Below are positions 1-5,498 of a stretch of 5,498 nt of DNA, piece after piece. The stretch lies in assembly GCA_037968575.1 (NCBI GenBank), contig JBBKVR010000124.1, forward strand, positions 1-5,498, read 5' to 3'. A model generated the notes under the pieces. It was given only the letters and a program-made list of their open reading frames with translations, ran no database searches and was not told the DNA's origin. This DNA is from UBA2137 sp037968575 (GTDB taxonomy: Bacteria; Pseudomonadota; Alphaproteobacteria; Micavibrionales; Micavibrionaceae). Each line of letters starts with the position of its first letter. Positions within the stretch are counted from its first letter, which is position 1. Position numbers and translations under genes: made by a program.

Positions 1-619
1 CAATGGTTTTTTCTATTTGGTTGAGAAAGAAACAAATTGTAATTCCAGCGAGCATAAGAAACGCAAAAGCATTTCTGTTGCCCAGAAAACCAGAGAACTC
101 TTCGTAACCAGGATTATTAATCGGGTCAAAATAAAGATTAAGTTTTGTAAATAAAAACCACAAACTTCCCAGAATTATGATAACGGAGAAAAACCAGCAA
201 AAACTTTTTAAAAATAATATTTTTTGATTGCCCCTTAGGTTTGTAAACACCCACCCAGCAAAATAAAAATGTGCCATTAATATGAGCCACCCGAGGCCTC
301 TGTTAGCTATCGCCCAATGACTCACATTCCCCCAAATATGAAGGGAGATAAACAGTCCGCAAACGATACTTACTGTCAGTATGAAAAAGATTAAGTGATT
401 GTAGGGTGTAATCCAGTTTGGAAAATTTGATTTTTTTCTTAATAAGCTCGTAATTACAAAGATTCCAGCGATAGGTAATAAAGCGTCAGCTATATTTATG
501 CGGAGGCCCATGTAGTTATCTGATGCGCGAAATAGGATTTGAATTTGCAAGCCAATGCCGAATGCAACCAAAAGGGCGGATAGAAATATATCTTTATAGC
601 TGTTGTGTTTAAGTAGCAT
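1..619 (-). CDS. O-antigen ligase / Wzy-like polymerase family membrane protein, N-terminal part
   Basis: Reading the - strand from ATG at 619-617 gives 206 codons with no stop before the window edge, so the 3' end is missing. The product is very hydrophobic, with probable membrane helices near residues 11-30, 43-60, 75-93, 108-126, 139-157 and 185-199. Residues 175-187 (FSGFLGNRNAFAF) match the G-x-x-GN-x-N-x-x-A motif found near the start of the Wzy_C region in O-antigen ligase and polymerase proteins. Family members join or polymerise lipid-linked glycans on the periplasmic face of the inner membrane. The ATG overlaps the end of the preceding gene by 11 nt (ATGCTACTTAA) and has no clear Shine-Dalgarno sequence, so translational coupling is likely. 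The region is AT-rich, about 36% GC by eye. The family call is fairly good. Ligase versus polymerase, and the glycan involved, cannot be decided because the large periplasmic loop and its conserved residues lie outside the window. Confidence 0.75.
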   Translation of the reverse strand, partial: MLLKHNSYKDIFLSALLVAFGIGLQIQILFRASDNYMGLRINIADALLPIAGIFVITSLLRKKSNFPNWITPYNHLIFFILTVSIVCGLFISLHIWGNVSHWAIANRGLGWLILMAHFYFAGWVFTNLRGNQKILFLKSFCWFFSVIIILGSLWFLFTKLNLYFDPINNPGYEEFSGFLGNRNAFAFLMLAGITICFFLNQIEKTI

Positions 620-1559
620 TTACGTCTGAAGATATGTTCTTATTTTTCTGAGATGCGCTAAGCCATGCAGGAATTCCAACAAGCCCAGCGGCTAAAAGTC
701 CACTTAAACCAATTTGAACAGAGATTAAAAAGGCCTGTTCGAGACTTACACCTAGCAGTCCAAGTCCATATATAAATGCTCCCTCACGTACGCCCCAACC
801 CCCTATACTGATAGGTAAGCTTGCTATGAGAGCAATCATGGGGAGAACACTTAGAAGAGCAAGAAGGCTTACCTCTGCTCCTGCTGCAATAGAGATTACA
901 AATATAGCTAAAAAATATATAAATTGGGCAATAAGGCTTGTCCCAATAATCACTGTAAAGGTAATTGGCTGAGTGAATATTGAGCGCATATATTTAAATG
1001 TTGTTGCCACGCGCCTATGGGACTGAAGAAATTTTTTCGCTTTGGTTTTTGACAACAATAAAAGGCACAAAGTAACAGAAAGTATGCCAATGAAAAAAGC
1101 CCCGGCAATAATCAAGAATTCTGCTCCCAAATGCCTACCGGCGAAAGGCATGAATAATGCAGCTAAAATCAGCAAAGCTAATAGAGTCATAAAGCGGTCA
1201 ATAAGGCTTGCCCCAAGAGCAAAAAGCAAAGACACACCCTGTTGAACGCTTAAGAATACTTTTACTGCAAAACCGCTAATTGAAGTTAGAAACACAAAAT
1301 TAGCAACCAGGCTAGCAAAGGTCACCTTCAAAGCCTCTTTGTAAGTTACACGACACCTGCCCGTGTTTATTATTAACCACCAGCGGACACTTAAAACTAG
1401 AGTTTGGACGACCAATAGAGCAATGGTGCTAATCCATACTAATGGGGCAATATTTTTTAGAACGCTAAGTGCAATGTCCCAATCAATTTGTAATAAAATG
1501 AGAGAAATGATTGCAAGCGACAGTAGTGCTTTGAATATAAAAAGGTTGTTTTTTATCAT
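609..1559 (-). CDS. flippase-like LPG_synthase_TM (UPF0104) integral membrane protein
   Basis: This 316-residue protein is nearly all membrane helices (about 7-23, 38-56, 80-105, 112-139, 147-170, 200-226, 230-250 and 275-300) with short basic loops and a polar C-terminal tail. Family marks are RWW at 59-61, an IDRF element at 120-123 and, most telling, the GGWGVREGAF stretch at 253-262 followed by GLLGVS. These are typical of the LPG_synthase_TM domain (PF03706), here without the soluble aminoacyl-transferase domain of MprF. Stand-alone members are often found with glycosyltransferases and polysaccharide genes and are suspected of lipid or lipid-linked sugar translocation, but few have been tested. 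The overlapping downstream ligase-like gene fits a glycan role. ATG 1559 is the only reasonable start: no in-frame ATG, GTG or TTG lies between it and the upstream TAG, although no strong Shine-Dalgarno sequence precedes it. The family is firm; the substrate is unknown. Confidence 0.85.
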   Translation of the reverse strand: MIKNNLFIFKALLSLAIISLILLQIDWDIALSVLKNIAPLVWISTIALLVVQTLVLSVRWWLIINTGRCRVTYKEALKVTFASLVANFVFLTSISGFAVKVFLSVQQGVSLLFALGASLIDRFMTLLALLILAALFMPFAGRHLGAEFLIIAGAFFIGILSVTLCLLLLSKTKAKKFLQSHRRVATTFKYMRSIFTQPITFTVIIGTSLIAQFIYFLAIFVISIAAGAEVSLLALLSVLPMIALIASLPISIGGWGVREGAFIYGLGLLGVSLEQAFLISVQIGLSGLLAAGLVGIPAWLSASQKNKNISSDVNAT

Positions 1560-1595
1560 GAGAGGTCTGCAGAGATTAAATTCTATTCTTACATT

Positions 1596-1601
1596 ATTAT
1601 A
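1596..1601 (-). promoter_or_regulatory. possible -10 element upstream of the flippase-like gene
   Basis: The 57-nt gap after yihY is the largest between the leftward genes. It contains a perfect TATAAT on the - strand, 36 nt upstream of the ATG, which would give a leader of about 30 nt. No good -35 hexamer lies 16-18 nt further upstream. The gap is AT-rich, so the match may be chance. If real, it would let the two glycan-type genes be expressed apart from timA-mltA-yihY. Confidence 0.25.
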
Positions 1602-1616
1602 GGTGTTGTCTGAAGA

Positions 1617-2966
1617 CTAACCTTTCTTTTCAGGTTTAATTTTCAAAGCTTCTTCGATTGTTTTCTCGCCAAAGAACTTTTTCTTTTTATCTTCTATTTT
1701 TCCAATTAATGCGCTCACGGATTCGGGGCAATTTGCTTTTTGAGGATTGGTGTCATCTTCGTGTCCGTATTGTTCCAACGCATCAAAAACGCTTTGTAGG
1801 TTTGTGGTGTTATAAGATACTGCGGGGTGCCATGTTTGCGTGGCCTCTTCATTACTAAGAACAAGATTGCAGTTTTTAAGTGTTTCTAAAATTTTCTCAA
1901 TGGCAATAACGGGCGCATTGAGTTTGTTCGCTAAGTCTTCTGTTGTGTATTCAGGTGCGCCTTGTTCGTGATGCGCGCAACCAATGTAGTAAATACAACC
2001 CAATCCATAGGCTTGGATGAGTTTAGGCGACAAAACGAAAGAACTTCTGACCTTACGAATAAATTTTGGATTTTGAACATAAAAGGCAATATTGCACCCG
2101 ATAAGAACGACGAGCCAACCAACATACACCCAAATCATAAAGAGTATCAGTGTTGCGAACGCTGCGTAAATTGCGACATATCCAGTCGCACTTGCTACAA
2201 ATAGCGCAAAAACAAATCCCATGACTTTCCAGATTAGCGCAGCAAACAAGCCGCCTATGAAAGCGGGATAGACATTAACTTTTGTGTTTGGAATTAGGAT
2301 GTAGAGGAACATAAAACCGATTGTTAGAACTAACCAAGGGATAAGCCAGCCGATAAAAGGCACAAGCGGCGCAAGTAATATTGTATCTTCTAAGTTTTCA
2401 AAGGTTGGTGAATGTCTAACCATTGAGGTCGCGCTGGTTGAGAGAAAAATGGCCAAAGGCCCAACAAACAGAACGGTAAGGTAATCACTAATGCGGCGCG
2501 CCATAGAGCGTCCTTTACCAACCCGCCATATGGCATTAAATGCCCACTCAATTTTTTGCATGAGAGCAATAACCGAGTAAATCAGAAGCGCCAAACCAAC
2601 AACACCTAGAACACCGACCTCTATGTTATCTACAAAAGATACAATCTTCTCTGTAATTTCTGCGCTTTGTTGACGACCTAATCCAGAGAGCAGTTGTTTG
2701 AGCATTGGCTCAATCTGATTGTGAATTCCCAAACCTTTTAAAACAGAGAAACTGAGGGCAATAAGGGGGACAAGCGTAATAAGTGTTGTGTAGACAAGGC
2801 TCATCGCGCGCAGTGAAAACTGACCATCTGTTGTATCGCGCGCCACCGCATAAAAGACTCTTAAAAACTGGTACCCTTTCCGAACAATAAATGGCTTGTC
2901 CGAAAGATTTGTGCCTAGAAATTTTTGAATTTGAGCAGAGAATTGCTGTTTGAGGTTTATCTTCAT
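1617..2966 (-). CDS. yihY: YihY/BrkB-family inner-membrane protein with C-terminal winged-helix-like domain
   Basis: This 449-residue protein has a hydrophobic core at about 50-297 that fits the YihY/virulence factor BrkB family (PF03631). Helices lie near 56-78, 117-137, 163-180, 195-226, 234-258 and 264-296. Family marks are SLRAMSLVYTTLITLVPL at 51-68, FNAIWRV at 143-149, and the IPNTKVNVYPAFIGGL segment at 225-240 followed by the AIYAAFATL region. After the core, a soluble tail at about 313-400 looks like a winged-helix fold, with TTEDLANKLN then a helix and a strand-like LVLS. A Lys/Glu-rich end follows. Some databases still call this family ribonuclease BN, but that activity belongs to RNase Z and should not be copied here. 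The physiological role is not settled; envelope integrity or transport are suggestions. Translation probably starts at 2966, where an AGGATAGG sequence 8 nt upstream overlaps the mltA stop codon. Confidence 0.88.
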   Translation of the reverse strand: MKINLKQQFSAQIQKFLGTNLSDKPFIVRKGYQFLRVFYAVARDTTDGQFSLRAMSLVYTTLITLVPLIALSFSVLKGLGIHNQIEPMLKQLLSGLGRQQSAEITEKIVSFVDNIEVGVLGVVGLALLIYSVIALMQKIEWAFNAIWRVGKGRSMARRISDYLTVLFVGPLAIFLSTSATSMVRHSPTFENLEDTILLAPLVPFIGWLIPWLVLTIGFMFLYILIPNTKVNVYPAFIGGLFAALIWKVMGFVFALFVASATGYVAIYAAFATLILFMIWVYVGWLVVLIGCNIAFYVQNPKFIRKVRSSFVLSPKLIQAYGLGCIYYIGCAHHEQGAPEYTTEDLANKLNAPVIAIEKILETLKNCNLVLSNEEATQTWHPAVSYNTTNLQSVFDALEQYGHEDDTNPQKANCPESVSALIGKIEDKKKKFFGEKTIEEALKIKPEKKG

Positions 2967-2974
2967 CGGGGAAG

Positions 2975-2982
2975 CCTATCCT
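2975..2982 (-). promoter_or_regulatory. Shine-Dalgarno of yihY overlapping the mltA stop codon
   Basis: AGGATAGG on the - strand lies 8 nt before the yihY ATG and contains the TAG stop of mltA. This supports the 2966 start and suggests that ribosomes ending mltA help to start yihY. Confidence 0.55.
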
Positions 2983-4175
2983 GAAAAAGTGCTTATATCC
3001 AGAAATTTAGGGAGAAGAAGCCAATAGCGTCCTTCGGATTTCATGTGACCCGCCAGATATTCAGCACGATCCCCGTGCCCCCAAAACACATCGCCACGAA
3101 TGGCGCCTTTAATGGCGCCTCCCGTGTCTTGGCCGACCATCAGATAGTTTAAATCGTCCTCACTTTCCATGGGTGATTTGATATCAACCCAAAAAGGCAG
3201 ACCGTAGGGAAAGCGACCGCGATCAACGGCTAGGGAACGTTCAGGTGTTAGTACAACGTTTTCACCACCAACGGCGCCCTCAACTTTCTTTTCTTCAAAG
3301 AAAACGTAAGAGCGGTTTTCGTTCATAATATCCTGAGCTTGATCGGGATTATTTTTTAGCCAATCGCGAATGGATTGTAAGGAAACTTGCTCTTTTTGAA
3401 GTGCACCCATTTCAACCAAAGTTTTTCCAATAGCGGTATAGATATGACCGTTTTGTCCCGCATAGCCAACGCGAACAGCTTCACCTGTGTCCAGCTCAAT
3501 AATACCTGAACCTTGAATTTCTAGAAAGAATGAATCAACTGCATCATCAACCCAGAACAGGACATTATCCTGTTCTGGTGGAAGTTTACTCGCAACAATT
3601 TCTGACCTGTCTTCATAGGGTTTTAGTTTTCCATCAATAACCCGACCCGCAATGCGCTGACCTTTAAGTTCTTCGCGGAAACTGCCTAAATCAACCATGA
3701 CTAAGTCATCAGGGCGAGAGCGTAATTTCACGCCATATCTATCGCTTTGTGTGCGCGAACCTATAAGGGAGGCTTCATAGTATCCCGTGAACAGACCATT
3801 TGGATTGCCAAGCCCATCACGAACGGAAACTGGATTGAAGTTATTTTCAATCCATGATGCGAGGTTTTCTGGTATAGGCAATGAAGCACACAGAGTTTGC
3901 CATTGGGAAACAGTCCCCCATTTGGGATCACTTACGTAATTCGAAGTAGAGTCTTTTTTTGCAATGCGTTCACAGGTTTTTGTGAAGGCGTTTAAAAAAT
4001 CCTGCGGATTAGCTTCAGGCCATGATGGCAAGTCAGCAAATGTTGCTGGTGTGAATAATGTTACTAAAGGATCTAATGTTGGTTTTTTATCGGGCATGTT
4101 CTGCATTATGCCACAGCTTGTTCCCGCAACTAGTCCAAAAAACATAAGGACATACAAGAAAAACTTACGAGGCAT
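2976..4175 (-). CDS. mltA: membrane-bound lytic murein transglycosylase A
   Basis: MltA cleaves the MurNAc-GlcNAc bond of peptidoglycan in the periplasm, forming 1,6-anhydroMurNAc ends, and is usually outer-membrane anchored. The 399-residue product carries the MltA domain (GLFTGYYEASLIGSR, then FFLEIQGSG and the YAGQNGHIY element) and a C-terminal 3D domain at about 345-390. In the 3D domain, D350 begins DTGGAIKG and D362 lies in RGDVFWGHG; by comparison with E. coli MltA, D362 should be the catalytic acid. The start was set at 4175, not the longer open frame from 4310, because the extra 45 residues lie wholly over timA and the shorter form begins with a signal peptide (MPRKFF, a hydrophobic run, then AGTSC). 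Cys21 may be lipidated, but Gly at -3 is a poor lipobox residue. The start overlaps timA by 11 nt and lacks a strong Shine-Dalgarno sequence, so coupling to timA is likely. Confidence 0.95.
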   Translation of the reverse strand: MPRKFFLYVLMFFGLVAGTSCGIMQNMPDKKPTLDPLVTLFTPATFADLPSWPEANPQDFLNAFTKTCERIAKKDSTSNYVSDPKWGTVSQWQTLCASLPIPENLASWIENNFNPVSVRDGLGNPNGLFTGYYEASLIGSRTQSDRYGVKLRSRPDDLVMVDLGSFREELKGQRIAGRVIDGKLKPYEDRSEIVASKLPPEQDNVLFWVDDAVDSFFLEIQGSGIIELDTGEAVRVGYAGQNGHIYTAIGKTLVEMGALQKEQVSLQSIRDWLKNNPDQAQDIMNENRSYVFFEEKKVEGAVGGENVVLTPERSLAVDRGRFPYGLPFWVDIKSPMESEDDLNYLMVGQDTGGAIKGAIRGDVFWGHGDRAEYLAGHMKSEGRYWLLLPKFLDISTFSG

Positions 4176-4890
4176 CAGGCACGGGTGTCTTATGAGGCTC
4201 GGGATCACCGTCTTTGGTTTCAAAAACCTGCCATGTCGGGTCTTTGGATTTTGTATCACGTCCAAATGTCCAAAGGTCGACCATCTCAGTAATACGATCA
4301 GGATCGCCACTGATGATCTTGCCTTTTTTATCTTTGATAACCGCTGTTTCCTCGGCGTAAATTCTGAATGTCACGAAAGCGACATTACCTTTAACCCCAG
4401 CATCAACAATATCTGTTTTTTGAACGGCATGAATTTCAGTATCAACGGTTTCCCCAGCTTTGTCTCGTGCATCAATCGCCTTAGAAAATGATTTGTAAAC
4501 GGATGGCGCAAGAAGATCAGAGAGAGTGTCTTTATCACCTTCGGCAAATGCCTCAACAACAATCACAAAGGCGTCTTTAACTTTTTCAATGAAATCAGCA
4601 GGGTCAAAGCTTTTGTCTTTGCTCATGATTTTTTCGATACCATCGCGGGCATCGTCATTTTCAAAATCAAGCCCATCTAAGTTTCTGTGGGCGTTGTCAT
4701 CAATGCGCATAGCGTGGCCCTCAATCGGGTTTTGGGTTGATTTTTTAGCTGTGGTGTTATTATCTTTCAAATAAGGATTTGGGCGTGAACGCTCATCGCC
4801 ATGGCGTGACCCAAGAACGTTACGAAGCCACATCACTAAAACGGCTGCGACTATGATATAGATGAGAAGATCTGCAGGAATGCCACCCAT
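4165..4890 (-). CDS. timA: TimA, Tim44-domain inner-membrane protein
   Basis: This 241-residue protein begins with a single membrane helix (about 7-23) after MGGIPAD. A charged, low-complexity linker (about 28-92) follows, then a C-terminal Tim44-like domain (about 95-225; PF04280). That domain opens with FDPADFIEKVKDAF at 95-108, contains AEGDKDTLSDLLAPSVYKSF at 116-135, and ends with the family's LWTFGRD-x(7)-W pattern at 206-220. Mitochondrial Tim44 recruits the import motor to the TIM23 channel. In Caulobacter the homologue TimA was described as an inner-membrane protein, but its bacterial job is not well defined. The ATG at 4890 was chosen over an upstream ATG at 5076 because AAAGGA lies 10 nt before it and the longer form would run through secB on the opposite strand. 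It is the first gene of the leftward unit, directly ahead of mltA. Confidence 0.9.
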   Translation of the reverse strand: MGGIPADLLIYIIVAAVLVMWLRNVLGSRHGDERSRPNPYLKDNNTTAKKSTQNPIEGHAMRIDDNAHRNLDGLDFENDDARDGIEKIMSKDKSFDPADFIEKVKDAFVIVVEAFAEGDKDTLSDLLAPSVYKSFSKAIDARDKAGETVDTEIHAVQKTDIVDAGVKGNVAFVTFRIYAEETAVIKDKKGKIISGDPDRITEMVDLWTFGRDTKSKDPTWQVFETKDGDPEPHKTPVPDAS

Positions 4891-4900
4891 AGTAATATTA

Positions 4901-4906
4901 TCCTTT
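4901..4906 (-). promoter_or_regulatory. Shine-Dalgarno of timA
   Basis: AAAGGA on the - strand, 10 nt before the ATG at 4890. It decides the timA start in favour of the 241-residue form with an N-terminal membrane helix. Confidence 0.6.
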
Positions 4907-4950
4907 ATTTTTATACTAAATCTTGCAATACCTTTACACCATAGACAGAC

Positions 4951-4956
4951 AAAGGA
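4951..4956 (+). promoter_or_regulatory. Shine-Dalgarno of secB
   Basis: AAAGGA ends 6 nt before ATG 4963. It supports that start over the internal Met19 and Met22 codons. Confidence 0.65.
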
Positions 4957-4962
4957 AAAGAG

Positions 4963-5475
4963 ATGACCAAAAAAGACACCAAAAAAGAAGCGCCAGAACA
5001 AGCCAAAAGCCTGAATATGCAGATTATGGCACAATATGTGCGCGATATTTCTTTTGAGAACCCGCTTGCACCACAATCTTTGCGTGCTGATGCGACTATT
5101 CCTAAAACCGACATCTCTTTTGGTTTGGATACACGCAAAATCGAAGATGAAAATATTAAGGATTTATTCGAGGTTGTTTTAAAAGTTACAGCCACAGCAA
5201 AGCGCGATGATAAAACCGTGTTTGTGTGTGAAGTAGAGCATGCAACATTGGTTTCCGTTGAAGCTATTCCCGATGAGAAGAAACACCCAATGTTGTTTAT
5301 TGAGGTGCCAAGATTGGCATTCCCGTTTATCAGACGCCTGATTGCTGACCTCACACAAGAGGGCGGGTTCCCACCATTGCTTCTCAACCCAGTCGATTTT
5401 ACAGCGCTTTATATGCAGAGAATGCAAGAAGAAGTAGATAAGAAATCAAACGGTAAAGACAAAAAAGCGTCTTAG
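4963..5475 (+). CDS. secB: protein-export chaperone SecB
   Basis: SecB is a cytosolic tetrameric chaperone that holds secretory preproteins unfolded and hands them to SecA at the SecYEG channel. The 170-residue product shows the family's marks in order: IMAQYVRDISFENPLAP at 21-37, the LFEVVLKVTATAK strand region at 68-80, the EVPRLAFPFIRRLIADLT helix at 114-131 and GGFPPLLLNPVDFTALY at 134-150. The last two are conserved near the C-terminus in alphaproteobacterial SecB. It is slightly longer than E. coli SecB, about 155 residues, through a charged N-terminus and a Lys-rich tail (157-170) of the kind that contacts SecA. It is the only + strand gene here. Its TAG stop is followed two codons later by an in-frame TAA. 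The 23 bases after it show no gene. Confidence 0.97.
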   Translation: MTKKDTKKEAPEQAKSLNMQIMAQYVRDISFENPLAPQSLRADATIPKTDISFGLDTRKIEDENIKDLFEVVLKVTATAKRDDKTVFVCEVEHATLVSVEAIPDEKKHPMLFIEVPRLAFPFIRRLIADLTQEGGFPPLLLNPVDFTALYMQRMQEEVDKKSNGKDKKAS

Positions 5476-5498
5476 TCTTTGTAACTTTGCCAAAGTGG

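Larger units (their letters stand above)
4891..4962. promoter_or_regulatory. divergent promoter region between timA and secB
   Basis: These 72 bp separate two divergent starts and should hold both promoters unless either lies inside the opposite gene. The timA side is AT-rich. Weak - strand boxes TGTAAA (4938-4933) and TATAAA (4915-4910) are 17 nt apart, but a start from them would fall at about 4903, inside the timA Shine-Dalgarno sequence, so they are doubtful. On the + strand TATACT (4912-4917) and TTGCAA (4923-4928) occur without well-spaced partners. I see no clear operator. Confidence 0.45.

Noticed and set aside
1566..1573. 8-bp palindrome TCTGCAGA just upstream of the flippase-like gene
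   Set aside because: It is a single short palindrome with no extension or second copy, within chance expectation.
1042..1602. Two short + strand frames (1042-1245 and 1363-1602)
   Set aside because: Both are antisense to the flippase-like gene, with no recognisable product.
3099..3120. Direct repeat AATGGCGCCT, two copies 12 nt apart
   Set aside because: It encodes GAIK-GAIR next to the catalytic Asp of MltA, and this spacing is a common form in the family, so it is coding sequence and not a regulatory repeat.
4176..4310. 45-codon N-terminal extension of mltA
   Set aside because: It lies wholly within timA, carries no conserved sequence, and would bury the signal peptide that begins at 4175.
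3964..4491. 175-codon open frame on the + strand
   Set aside because: It is antisense to well-supported mltA and timA coding sequence and its product resembles nothing I know.
4891..5076. 62-codon N-terminal extension of timA
   Set aside because: It runs antisense through secB and the divergent promoter region. A Shine-Dalgarno sequence and the expected membrane anchor mark the start at 4890.
4911..5387. 158-codon open frame on the - strand
   Set aside because: It is the antisense shadow of secB, whose product is clearly recognised.
609..5475. No TGA among the five stop codons, hinting at code reassignment
   Set aside because: Five stops are too few, tryptophans are encoded by TGG in the genes, and no in-frame TGA interrupts a conserved protein.
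5477..5496. Possible hairpin after secB (CTTTG...CAAAG, or ACTTT-GCC-AAAGT)
   Set aside because: The stems are only 5 bp and the window ends before any T-run could be seen, so a terminator cannot be supported.

Overview
The window holds six genes typical of a Gram-negative cell envelope and is almost certainly from an alphaproteobacterium of moderate to low GC. The lineage call rests on a Tim44-like inner-membrane protein (TimA) lying beside secB and mltA. Tim44 homologues in bacteria are characteristic of Alphaproteobacteria, and from memory the secB / tim44 / mltA neighbourhood recurs in that class. By-eye counts give about 36% GC over the first 600 bases, about 40-45% in samples of timA, yihY and the flippase-like gene, and about 52% in one sample of mltA. 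I cannot name a genus.

Layout: one complete gene, secB, reads on the + strand at the right end (4963-5475). All other genes read leftward on the - strand. In transcription order they are timA (4890-4165), mltA (4175-2976), a YihY/BrkB-family membrane protein (2966-1617), a flippase-like LPG_synthase_TM protein (1559-609) and the first 206 codons of an O-antigen-ligase-like membrane protein that leaves the window at base 1. secB and timA are divergent across a 72-bp gap that should hold both promoters. timA and mltA overlap by 11 nt, and mltA and yihY are 9 nt apart with a Shine-Dalgarno sequence laid over the mltA stop codon. A 57-nt gap follows, then the flippase-like gene and the ligase-like gene overlap by 11 nt. 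This looks like one leftward transcription unit, possibly with an internal promoter in the 57-nt gap. There is no stretch above 300 bases without a gene, and I see no RNA gene, insertion sequence, CRISPR array or prophage.

Functionally, SecB keeps secretory proteins unfolded for SecA, TimA is a membrane-anchored Tim44 homologue, and MltA cleaves peptidoglycan. YihY is an inner-membrane protein of unsettled function with a soluble C-terminal domain. The last two genes point to a surface polysaccharide or lipid-linked glycan pathway that may continue to the left. I did not find a clearly new system. The most useful extra results are the edge-truncated ligase-like gene, the corrected starts of timA and mltA, the poor lipobox of MltA, and the fact that mltA, yihY and the flippase-like gene share one reading frame separated only by two TAG codons.
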